This document shows, one piece after another, positions 28,050 through 49,400 of a stretch of 59,864 bases of DNA. The stretch is from Saccoglossus kowalevskii (Eukaryota > Hemichordata > Enteropneusta > Harrimaniidae), in NCBI RefSeq assembly GCF_000003605.2, contig NW_003140815.1:1056390-1116253 (forward strand), read 5' to 3'. The position numbers and the translations under genes were made by a program. The notes under the pieces were generated by a model. That model did not search any database, had not been told where the DNA came from, and was given only the letters and a program-made list of their open reading frames with translations. How positions within the stretch are numbered: position 1 is the stretch's first letter; every line of letters begins with the position of its first letter.

Positions 28050-28587
28050 TGTATATGTATATATATATGTATATGTATATGTATATGTATATATATATGT
28101 ATATGTATATATATATGTATATATATATATGTATATGTATGGACAATACGAATGGCACATGTAATTACCTCAAAATATGGAGCAAATATAGCAGGAAAAA
28201 GAATAATCCTAATACAATTTTGGAATGTCAGTGAAAATAGTTTCAGGGTTGCAGTTAATTTTTATGTTTATTAGCAAGCTAATTTTTCATAATGTATGAA
28301 TGAACTAGCACACAACTGACGTTGCAACTCTAAAATGTTGGGCGAAGTGTTCCATAGACAATAAATTTACATATCAATTCATTGAACCCATCTTAATGCA
28401 TAAAATCTGTCTTTGTTCAGGAGACGGCGGACGTGGGCGAGGGCGTGGTGGTGACAGAGGACGTGGAGGATTTGGTGGACGTGGGCGAGGCCCACCAAGA
28501 GGACGTGGTGGTGATCGTGGGCGTGGTGGACCACCAAGAGACAGAATGGATGGCGATAGACGTGACCGTAGGCCTAAACCATACTAA
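15367..28587 (+). CDS. FUS: FET-family RNA-binding protein (FUS/EWSR1/TAF15 orthologue), 15 exons
   Basis: FET proteins are nuclear RNA/DNA-binding factors acting in transcription, splicing and condensate formation. Exons: 15367-15388, 15692-15734, 16371-16434, 16830-17034, 17449-17709, 18188-18253, 19075-19150, 22656-22705, 24935-24988, 25804-25910, 26073-26202, 26384-26509, 26712-26844, 27593-27669, 28421-28587; 1581 nt, 526 aa plus stop, all GT-AG and in phase. Domains: Gln/Gly/Ser/Tyr prion-like region 1-220; RGG1 221-280; RRM about 289-376 with VFVSGL (291-296) and KGECTITY (338-345); 15-Gly run and RGG2 to about 438; RanBP2 zinc finger with Cys443, Cys448, Cys459 and Cys462; RGG3; C-terminal PY-NLS ending DRRPKPY. 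It appears to be the single pre-duplication type, so naming it FUS rather than EWSR1 or TAF15 is a convention. RGG1 is split by 3.5 and 2.2 kb introns; exon 6 has a weak GTGTGT donor. Confidence 0.95.
19151..22655 (+). other. FET intron 7 (3.5 kb)
   Basis: The longest intron of the gene, inside the RGG1 coding region. I see no extra exon, RNA gene or repeat copy in it. In vertebrate FUS, introns 6 and 7 are long and retained for autoregulation; here the longest introns (7, 8 and 9) lie just before the RRM, so a similar role is possible but not shown. Confidence 0.5.
22706..25803 (+). other. FET introns 8 and 9
   Basis: Introns of 2.2 kb (22706-24934) and 0.8 kb (24989-25803) around the 54-nt exon 9. 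No other coding sequence or recognisable repeat was found. Confidence 0.5.
27059..27114. repeat. (TA)n microsatellite in FET intron 13
   Basis: About 56 bp of nearly pure TA dinucleotide. It produces spurious Tyr-Ile open frames on both strands. Confidence 0.95.
27907..28140. repeat. (TA)n/(GTATAT)n microsatellite in FET intron 14
   Basis: About 234 bp of TA repeats interspersed with GTATAT and GTATATAT units. All open frames over it are repeat artefacts. Together with the intron 13 array it brackets the zinc-finger exon. Confidence 0.95.
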
Positions 28588-29131
28588 AGAAAATTATCCT
28601 CGTGATATCACGATTTTTATCTTGTCAAGATATTATTTAATTCATACAGACTTTTGATTTGGATAAAAGCCTCAGATAAGAGGATTTAAGTAACATGCAT
28701 ATTAATGTTTTTGTAATGTCTGTGACTAAGTCTGATATCCTGTAGTTTTAAAAACCGCTCCAATCATGTCTGTTATTTCATTCATTCCACTGTGCAAGAG
28801 TTTGCGTTGTCCATGCGTTTTCACAATGTACAGGTGCTTCATTACAAATTTTGACATTGGATGGTTTTTTTCTTGAACTCGTTAACACTTTTTATATTTC
28901 GGAATAATTTTATGTTATAAAAATCTTGTGATGATTGACATCCTTATACAAAGAATTTAACTTGAACATTTTCAATAAGTGGTTTGATTCCAAATGAAAG
29001 AGGGAGGGGGGGGGGGTTTGTTTTAGAATTTATAAAAAACTGAAAACAGTTTCAGAGTATTACTTGTGTATTCATCATTTATGTGTATTTACTTTCTACT
29101 TGACTTAAAAATAAGTAAATTGTCAAATAAA
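28588..29131 (+). terminator. FET 3' UTR and polyadenylation signal
   Basis: The sequence after the stop is AT-rich and has no coding sequence. A canonical AATAAA lies at 29126-29131, about 540 nt after the stop and followed by a T/G-rich stretch, so it is the best candidate for the cleavage signal. Confidence 0.6.
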
Positions 29132-29234
29132 ATAAGTTCGCTCCCAAGGAAAACTTGTTGTTCTTTCACTCAAACACAGCTATTGAAATAGTATGGTATC
29201 ACATGTGACATTCTGGTTGTACCAAAAAACCCCA

Positions 29235-30035
29235 TTTATTAGTCCCCGGGGACTTATAAATTAGTCTCCGTCTGTCCGGAGTCGTATCTCAGAATCCCTT
29301 GGACCGATTCCGTTCATTCTTTGCATGTGCCTAGTACTTTATGGTGGGACATATGCACATGCAGTGGTTTAGCGATTTGATTCAAAACAGTCGACTGGCA
29401 GCCATCTTGTTTTTTGAAAATGTTGTATTTTGAACATGCTTGGTCAGTTTTTATTCAAATTTGGTACATAGATTATACATGTTACATGTCCATGACTATT
29501 TATTTCGCAATTAAATCAAAGATAGTAGACTGGCAGGCATCTTTTTTTAGCTCCGCTGTTGACTTTGTCGAGCAGAGCTTATCATATGAGTGATTGTTCG
29601 TCGTCGTCCATGTCAATGTTTTACTTTTTCGACTTCTTCTTGAAAACTACAAGCCTGAATGCTTTGATACTTGGTGTATATGTACCTTGGGTAGACCTCT
29701 CTTAGATTTGTTCATTTCATGTTGATATCTTCAATTCTCTTATTTTGGTGATAATTTTTGTCATTTTTGGTAAAAACTGATATTTTCGACTTCTTGTTAA
29801 AAACCGCAAGTGCAAATGCTTTGATATTACATATATAGATACTACATGTGGACCTCTCTCAGATTTGTTCATTTTGTGATGATATCTTCAATTCTCTAAT
29901 TTTGATGAATATTTTTGCAATTTTTGGTAAAAAGTGATATTTTCGACTTCTTGTTAAAAACCACAAGTTCGATTGCTTTTATATTACATTTATAGGTACT
30001 ACATGTGGACCTCTCTCAGATTTGTTAATTTCGTG
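29235..30035. repeat. Repeat cluster, left of gap
   Basis: Starts with a palindromic AGTCCCCGGGGACT (about 29241-29254). At 29552-29582 comes a hairpin-like segment AGCTCCGCTGTTGAC...AGCAGAGCT, followed by tandem units of about 157 bp beginning near 29624, 29781 and 29938, each containing TTCGACTTCTTG, GACCTCTCTCAGATTTGTTC and GATATCTTCAATTCTC. The same structure recurs at 30874-31480 beyond the gap, so these are copies of one dispersed element with internal tandem units. Confidence 0.85.
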
Positions 30036-30502
30036 NNNNNNNNNNNNNNNNNNNNNNNNNNNNNNNNNNNNNNNNNNNNNNNNNNNNNNNNNNNNNNNNN
30101 NNNNNNNNNNNNNNNNNNNNNNNNNNNNNNNNNNNNNNNNNNNNNNNNNNNNNNNNNNNNNNNNNNNNNNNNNNNNNNNNNNNNNNNNNNNNNNNNNNNN
30201 NNNNNNNNNNNNNNNNNNNNNNNNNNNNNNNNNNNNNNNNNNNNNNNNNNNNNNNNNNNNNNNNNNNNNNNNNNNNNNNNNNNNNNNNNNNNNNNNNNNN
30301 NNNNNNNNNNNNNNNNNNNNNNNNNNNNNNNNNNNNNNNNNNNNNNNNNNNNNNNNNNNNNNNNNNNNNNNNNNNNNNNNNNNNNNNNNNNNNNNNNNNN
30401 NNNNNNNNNNNNNNNNNNNNNNNNNNNNNNNNNNNNNNNNNNNNNNNNNNNNNNNNNNNNNNNNNNNNNNNNNNNNNNNNNNNNNNNNNNNNNNNNNNNN
30501 NN
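30036..30502. other. Assembly gap (467 N)
   Basis: A run of N lies inside the 157-bp repeat cluster. The gap was probably caused by that repeat, so its true length is uncertain. Open frames across it are meaningless. Confidence 1.
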
Positions 30503-30814
30503 CAGATTGACAGCTATCTGACTTTTTGGCCTTGCTACTATATTTCCACAATTTATGTACTATTTTCATTTGTATTTGGCACATCATACATTCATAATCG
30601 GATCAAAGATGGTCGAATAACAGCCGTTTTTATTTTTGGCCATATTACTAACTACACGGAACACATGTTTTGATGTAAATAAACAATCGTATATGCCACT
30701 TGGGACTCAAGTTTCAAGGACATGCTCACGACAACCCACTCCGCTTTAATATGACGAGCACAAAGAGAACTTTAAAAAATTTAACAGGGACTGTGTCATT
30801 TTTAATGACTTGTT

Positions 30815-30873
30815 TTCACTGAGCTATTTTGGTCTTTAGGTTCACAAACTTTGCAGGGAAATTAGTTCTATTG
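30815..30873. repeat. Partial family B element cut by the repeat cluster
   Basis: TTCACAAACTTTGCAGGG and TTAGTTCTATTGT match the middle of the 9742-9958 foldback element. The match stops exactly where the AGCTCTGCTGTCGAC hairpin of the next repeat begins, suggesting that the latter inserted into it. Confidence 0.5.
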
Positions 30874-31480
30874 TAAGCTCTGCTGTCGACTTTGTCAAGC
30901 GGAGCTTATCATATGAGTGATTGTCCGTCGCCTGTCATCGTCGTCCGTGTCAATGTTTTACTATTTCGACTTCTTGAAAAATACAAGCCTGAATGCTTTG
31001 ATACTTGGTGTGTATGTACCTGGGGTAGACCTCTCAGATTTGTTCATTTCATGATGATATCTTCAATTCTCTAATTTGGTGAATAGTGATATTTTCGACT
31101 TCTTGTTAAAAACCGCAAGTCCAATTGCTTTGATATTGCATATATAGATGCTACATGTGGACCTTTCTCAGATTTGTTCATTTTCGTGATGATATCTTCA
31201 ATTCTCTGATTTTGGTGAATATTTTTGTCATTTTTGGTAAAAAGTTATATTTTCGACTTCTTGTTAAAAACCAAAAGTCCAATTGCTTTGATATTGCATA
31301 TATAGGTACTACATGTGGACCTTTCTCAGATTTGTTCATTTTGTGATATCTTCAATTATCTAATTTTGATGAATATTTATGTCATTTTTGGTAAAAAGTG
31401 ATATTTTTGAATTATTGTTGAAAACAAGTCAAATTGCTATACATACTTATACATATTGTTCATTTTCTAATGATATCTTC
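30874..31480. repeat. Repeat cluster, right of gap
   Basis: Second copy of the 29552 element: hairpin AGCTCTGCTGTCGAC...AGCGGAGCT, TTATCATATGAGTGATTG, a TCGTC-rich block, and three units near 30963, 31090 and 31248 (spacing about 127, then 158 bp), decaying by 31480. Confidence 0.85.
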
Positions 31481-33198
31481 AGTTCTTTAATTGAAATGTG
31501 CCTTGCTAACAGCCCAAAAAGTAATGGTCTACATTAAACAAAATCACATTTTTGCAAAAAAATGTTCTTGTGACAAGCTGCAAAAAATAGTTTGCTGGTT
31601 CAGGAGGCGAAGTTAGAAATACTCTAATGCATTTTACAACACTGCACATGACCAACTCTTTGTTCGTTTGGGGCATTTATAAGATCTTCATACACTTTAT
31701 AGAAAATCCAAAATTTTGAAGTTATACCTATAGTACTAGACTTAGTGCCCCTGCTTGAGTTCAAACATAAGCAACTTGTAGTTCTATCTACCGGGAATTC
31801 CATTTTGGTAGTCAGCATTCAAAATGTATTTAATTGATCATGCAGTCTAATTTAGTCCACCTGTGATATCTTTTAATATGTGTGAAGAAAGCTTGAAATG
31901 CATACACATTTATATCAACACAATCAGTTGAACATGATTAGCTAGTATGATTCAGGGACTGTTATACAAGTCAAATACACTCGTGAACAATGCCTGTGGC
32001 CCTTGTGACATCTGAACGACTGCTGTGTATCCATACCACCCCTGGCACAGATGAGCAGGGAAATGTATTAAATGGCCACCCCTATATAGGGAATTAATTG
32101 TATTGCCACTTAATTGCGTGATATTGCTATTAAAACTGCACTTTTAAGAGCATTCATAGCTTTATATAGTTTTAATTTCAGGAAATGTACATGCATGTGC
32201 AGTGAACTGGTTGACAAAAACTGGTCATTCACATCCCAAAATAAAACTGCATTGGTGGTTGTTTCATATTAAATTTATTTGTGTTTCCCCATTAATAAAA
32301 AAAACCTTGTAGAAAACATCACAGCAGATTGTGTGGTACTGCTGTAAGCATCATTTTATCTAACATTTTCATGCTGACTGGCAAAAACAATGACCATCAA
32401 AGCTTTCACATACCACCTTGAGCATACTCACTGGGTTTCAAATTCAGATTTTCCAGGGAAACAATGAGTTTTATTTTAACTTCATATGTTGATTTAACAG
32501 GGGAAAAAAGATAAATTGAAATCCAGTGAATAATTAATGAATTTACAGTACTCTGAAGACAAACTGGAAAGTGCATACGTGTCTGAGTGAATCATGGAGG
32601 CGTGGACAATAGATCATTTCTTTTGTCCCATACATAGAGGTACCGGTATATCAACACAGCTAGGGAGTGAATAGTTCTCAAAGATTTGTATCCATTTGTA
32701 AACTAGATGTTGTCTATTATGAGACTTTGACATCTACAAATAATAGACTAGTGATTTGGTCTGAAGGGCTGTGGGAGGGCCTTACATATGGGTTAGTTCG
32801 CACACGAGTTTCCATGGAAATGTACTGAAGCCATAGAGACAGCCAATTATTGATGATACAGAATTCTGTGCAGTCTACGTATTTATAATCCATAACAAAT
32901 ATAAATGACAGACAATATACAGATATTTAATAATTTGTCTAAATGAAAATTTTTACAGACATGCGGATGCTTTTTTTAAATCAAGAGCGGATTCTATACT
33001 TGTACCGTAGATGTTTACAAACTATTTACAATATGTCAGAATACATTATTTTCTACAAAAACAAGCAAATGGCAACTGAGATTTTACTGGTTAATAAAAA
33101 AATGATATTAATTTTGCCAATCATGTAGCATGAAATTGAAAAAAAACGTACTTAATTTTAATGAATAATACACCTATATTTTCCATATATGTGAAAAT
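31481..33198. other. Intergenic, including a family B remnant
   Basis: No gene found. Positions 32428-32550 match family B (TTCAGATTTTCCAGGGAAAC...GAATTTACAGTA) with the left end missing. The rest is AT-rich and unassigned. Confidence 0.5.
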
Positions 33199-33640
33199 TT
33201 GCTGTTCACTGCTGCACCATCATTCCTAATAGGCTCTATTCTTGCGCTATTGGCATCTTGTCATGTCCCTCGCATGGGGAATTTGAGATTTCAGGAAAAA
33301 AATGTAAAATTCCCTATTCATCCCACAATCCTGCCCCTGGTGGAACATATTGGCAGGCAATGCACAAGTACCAATACAGAAGTGCACAGTTCTCGGGGCC
33401 TAATAAAGAGCCACTTATTTTCAAACGCCTTAGACGTGGCGAAGGTATTTCAAGCGAGGGCCGTAAGGACTGTTATAGCATGAAAACGCCCTCATGGGGC
33501 ATTACGTGGAAATTGCCCGGTGACGTTCCTGCTGAGACTTGTCACTCAAACTACGTCATACACTGATCAACACTTGAAAAATGCTTTTGGCATTTTGTTT
33601 GCGATTAACTGACTCTTTATTAGGCCCGAGAATTGTCGAC
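33199..33640 (+). other. GC-richer coding-like block with inverted repeat
   Basis: A frame from 33258 to 33566 encodes 102 residues with non-random composition (for example GRKDCYSMKTPSWGITWKLP), but I recognise no family and see no gene structure. Another frame overlaps it. An inverted repeat pairs GTTCTCGGGGCCTAATAAAG (33389-33408) with CTTTATTAGGCCCGAGAA (33615-33632), and a small hairpin AAAATGC/GCATTTT lies between. It may be a fragment of an unknown mobile element or a decayed gene. Confidence 0.35.
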
Positions 33641-34217
33641 AGTCTACACAACATCAGTTGATACGTCTTCTACAACATTTGATATACTGGAGGCATGTTT
33701 TTAAATTATTTAAAGCATGCGTTTTTCAAACTTGATGTGAACATACCAGTTTTTCGAATAACTTGATCTTCACTGGTAAAGAAGGTCTTCAACAAAGGTG
33801 TTTTTGAACTGAACAAATGTTTGTTGATAGAACAAACCTCACAGTCAACTATTTAGTCAAAATGTTGCTCAACAAAACCAAAAAAAAAACATAATTCAAA
33901 CATGAAACATGAAATTATTTGTATAGTTGTAACAACATCTCATACAGTCACTAAACATTTTTACAAATGTACATATTGTACAAATGTACTTATTTGGAAA
34001 TAATAACGTACACAATGTCCAATACAAGTATATTTCAAAGATGGCTTACAACATTGTCCAATTGCTAAGACAATGGTTCCATGTGAGAAGTAGTAACCAA
34101 AATTTTGCTTATCATGTACAATTGTTTTGGGAGGTTGCTCACCACTTCCCTAATCTTCACATCTGCTGTTATTGCTTGGTTACAGTTTCACCTGAGGAGG
34201 GCACTATAACATATAAA
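33641..34217 (-). other. Distal TXNRD2 3' UTR or downstream flank
   Basis: No gene found. No minus-strand AATAAA occurs within about 600 nt after the SECIS; the first is at 33621-33616, so the poly(A) site is uncertain. Confidence 0.35.
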
Positions 34218-34294
34218 GGCAATATTGTCGTGATATCAAACCTGTCCAACCCAACTTTGGGCTTACAGACAGATCATCATGAATGACAATATCC
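34218..34294 (-). promoter_or_regulatory. SECIS element (type II) of the thioredoxin reductase mRNA
   Basis: On the minus strand the 77-nt segment folds as a SECIS. The lower helix is GATATTGTC with GACAATATT. The non-Watson-Crick core uses AUGA at 34280-34277 on the 5' side and UGAU at 34238-34235 on the 3' side. Helix II (CUGUC with GACAG, extended by wobble pairs) leads to the conserved unpaired AA at 34264-34263, followed by an apical CCCA/UGGG mini-stem, which makes it type II. It lies about 270 nt after the UGA, in the same exon. SECIS elements recruit SBP2 and the Sec-specific elongation factor. I folded it by eye. Confidence 0.9.
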
Positions 34295-34560
34295 AATATA
34301 AATTACGAATTTATAATATGAACGAGTAGCTTTCCCAAAAATCCTTGATTTAACTTAATACAATATTATCAATAAAATTAAAATGTCTTTTTTTATGTAC
34401 ACACTCACATACCACCTAATGGATTAGTGGGAAAGTCTACTGTTACCGAATAAGATCATCCCAGCCATGCCACCCCTGTTCAAGTAAATGGAATCACCCA
34501 GTTGTGGATACAACTCCTGTAGAACAATGGGGGCATCTATTATATGGCAGGGATGATTAA

Positions 34561-46213
<11,653 letters not shown>

Positions 46214-46450
46214 GTTGCCTCTCCTTTGCCAACGCTTGTGGCGTAATTTTTATATAGGTCAATGACCGGACAGGAGCAATACAGTAGGCGCTCCAACAAA
46301 ATGATCATAATGATGGTGTCACATACCATAAGTTGTCACGATAAACATATGCAAATACAGAGATTTATAGTATTGTCAAGAAAGTACTGGAAGAAGTCCA
46401 TGTACCCTGCCATTGACCTGTGATGATGGTCATAATGACGTCATTCTAAA
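46214..46450. promoter_or_regulatory. Bidirectional TXNRD2-DPH1 promoter
   Basis: Only 237 bp separate the TXNRD2 start codon (46213, minus) from the DPH1 start codon (46451, plus). The interval holds a perfect palindromic CRE, TGACGTCA, at 46436-46443, just before the DPH1 ATG, and an octamer ATGCAAAT at 46349-46356. Both start codons lie in an ATGGCG context resembling YY1 initiator motifs. Shared control is inferred from this geometry. Confidence 0.75.
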
Positions 46451-49400
46451 ATGGCGGACGTAAACATGTCGGCCAAGCAGCAGCCTGTCATTGTTTCTGC
46501 TAAAAATGTGCCAAAGAAACGATTTGTGGGAACTAAAGGCAAGGCGAGGAAAAATGGATCGTCTTCTGGTATGTGATAGTTCACACTTGTTAGGGTATAT
46601 TCTCGTGCTAGCTTAGAATTTGTTTATAATATTTCCTTTTTCTTCGGACGAAGGACGGATCATCGTCTGCTATTCGTATTGGGTCATTCCAGTTTGTATC
46701 CACACCCCCTACATGGATGGTTATAGTAAAAAATGTACTCCTCGGATTAGTTTTTGATAACACTTCCCTGGAAATATACAACGGTGTTTCAGAACTCCGG
46801 AAAACATTTTTTTTGCCAATACCCCCCTGGATTATCATTCCCCCAAATGTACCCCACGGATTTAACATTCGAAATTTACCCCTCGGATTTAACATCTAGT
46901 CTAATCTGAGGTACATTACTTGGTACCAAAATTCTGTTACAATCTCGCTCTCGCATAAGCGTTCCAACTCAGAAAAATGCGAATGCGCATGCCCGAGGTA
47001 ACTAGGATACTTGGATGTCCAGGTGGTCAAATAGCTGCTCACGATATGACGGATTACGATAACTATATTTTCTGTACATTTTCGATGTATTACATTTTTT
47101 CACTATGAATGTGGTAATACATGTTTTATTGTTTTATTACAAACCGCCTATGTCATGTCAGAAGGTAGTAGCATCAGTCTCGCTATCTACGAGATGAGAC
47201 TTGAATGGGATCTTAACATGATGTCACCATACAGTACTATGTGCGTTGCAAACCCCAAGTAATGTACCTCTGATCTAATACAGTGACCCCTAGGGGAGGC
47301 CCAGAATAGAAAAAAAGTTGCGGATACAAACTGCAATAACCCAGCCTTTCGGAAGCCCATAGTAAAATCATCACCCCGTATAATTCATTTATAGTGACTA
47401 TCCTCCTGGAACAGAAAAAGTACATTATTTTACATTCTCCAGAATTATACCATCCATATGGGGATACAAACTGGAATGACCCATTTGAGCCTGCAGTCAC
47501 TCAGCGCAACAAAGGCATTCTATGTACCTTTATCAATCAGCTAATCAACGAGCACAGTGCGCAACAACGTCATATGAAAACGTTCCATTGTTATTCAAAC
47601 GGCCAAGAGAAATCTCAGTTTCAGTTTGAACCCAGGGGAACTATATACATGTATAATCAACTGTCCGCCCAGTTTCTATGCATTTTTTTTATGGTGGGGG
47701 GGGGGGGGGTTGGTATTGGCTGGTATCTAGTGTAGAACAAACAAGGGATGAAGGCTTTTTAAAACAGCAGCAGTACTCAGTTTCAAAATGTGCTGTTTTT
47801 AATTTCTTTCCAGAAAAAAAGACTGTCAGAGTAGCCAACCAGATACCAGATGAAATAGTAAATAATGTTGACCTTCAAGATGCTATTAAACAGGTAGGTA
47901 CAATGTAGTTTAAATATGATGATGACAAACACAGGGTCATGTTCTATGTTGTTGGTGCTGTAGTTCAGGATGTGTTTTGCTTTTTGTGGAGTGTAATTTA
48001 CTTGTAATTAAATCTGTCACATTTCACTGAGAAGCTGTAGACATCTGATGGCTTACATCAATTTCAGAAATAAATATCTGATTCTAGATATATTTCAAAT
48101 TTTACGTAAATACTTATTGCATCAAATCAGATAAGGTAGTTAAGATATTCTATATTTTGCAAACATTTGATCAAGGTCTGTCCAATAGAAATTTTTATCC
48201 ATTTTCTCTAAAATTCTAATTCTAAAATTTTGCAATATAAACTTTTGTGTTCATGACTTTTCCCAAGGAAATCCATCATCTATCACATTAACCTATGAGT
48301 GTAACCTATACTAATATTTGTGTTTCTTGGTGTAGCTGCCTTCAAACTATAACTTTGAGATTTGTAAGACTATTTGGAAGGTGAAGACTGTTGGTGCAAA
48401 GCGTGGTAAGGAGATACAATCAATATTTTCCAGTTTTTAATTTATATTGACATGATTAGACATAGTTTAGCAAACAATTATTATCTTTCAATTGTTCAAT
48501 AAAATTATTTCTATAAAAAGTTGCACTTTGAGATTATTCATAGTCTTGGAAATTCAATGCTAGGAAAGTGCAGCAGTTTAGGATGTTCTAAATTATTTCT
48601 AGTCCCGGTAATTTGGAACAGAGATACTCAACACTATTCTAAATTAAGCATTAGCAAACTGGATGTTGCATACGTATTTCACAAAATTTTCACAAATCCA
48701 GACAATGACTAATTTCACATAAAGCCAAAAAAGTATATGATTTTCTTTCTGGTCATCATGTGCTTCAGTTCAAAAGAGGTCTCACGACATTTTTTGAACA
48801 TCTCTGAATCAAAAACAAAATGTTTTAATCTAATTATCTTAAGACCACAATGCAACTATAAGGTAACATAAGCTCATAAGATACTTGTTATATTTGTTAC
48901 AAATTCTTATATAATAAAATATATCACATTTTGTTCTATTCAGTTGCATTACAGTTCCCAGAAGGCTTGTTGATGTTTTCCTGTGTCATTGCTGATATTA
49001 TAGAAAGGTATTTAGGAATTAATTGATTTCTTTTATAAAAATAAAGAATCATAGTTAATTTATTATTATTTTAATATAATGTTTGCAACTGTCATAAAAG
49101 TTTATGATTTAAACAAAGTTAACACGAAAAACATGAATATCCCTGGTACTTGTATTATAATTTAGTAATTGTTTTTTTGTGAACTTGGCTTTATGCAAGA
49201 GTTATGTTTTCTAAATTAAAACAACTATACAAACATTAGCAGCTGGATGAATGTAATGTTGCTTAATGTACTATGCAGATTCACTGATGCTGATACTATA
49301 ATAATGGGTGATGTCACTTATGGTGCTTGTTGTGTGGATGATTTCACTGCTAAGGCACTTGGAGCTGATTTGATGGTACATTATGGACATAGCTGTCTAG

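Noticed and set aside
27811-28274. Several Tyr/Ile-rich open frames on both strands
   Set aside because: They are translations of the (TA)n/(GTATAT)n array in FET intron 14.
29973-30587. Long open frames across the gap
   Set aside because: They consist almost entirely of unknown residues from the N run.
33984-34286. Plus-strand 100-codon open frame
   Set aside because: It overlaps the TXNRD2 3' UTR and SECIS on the other strand and has no recognisable protein features.
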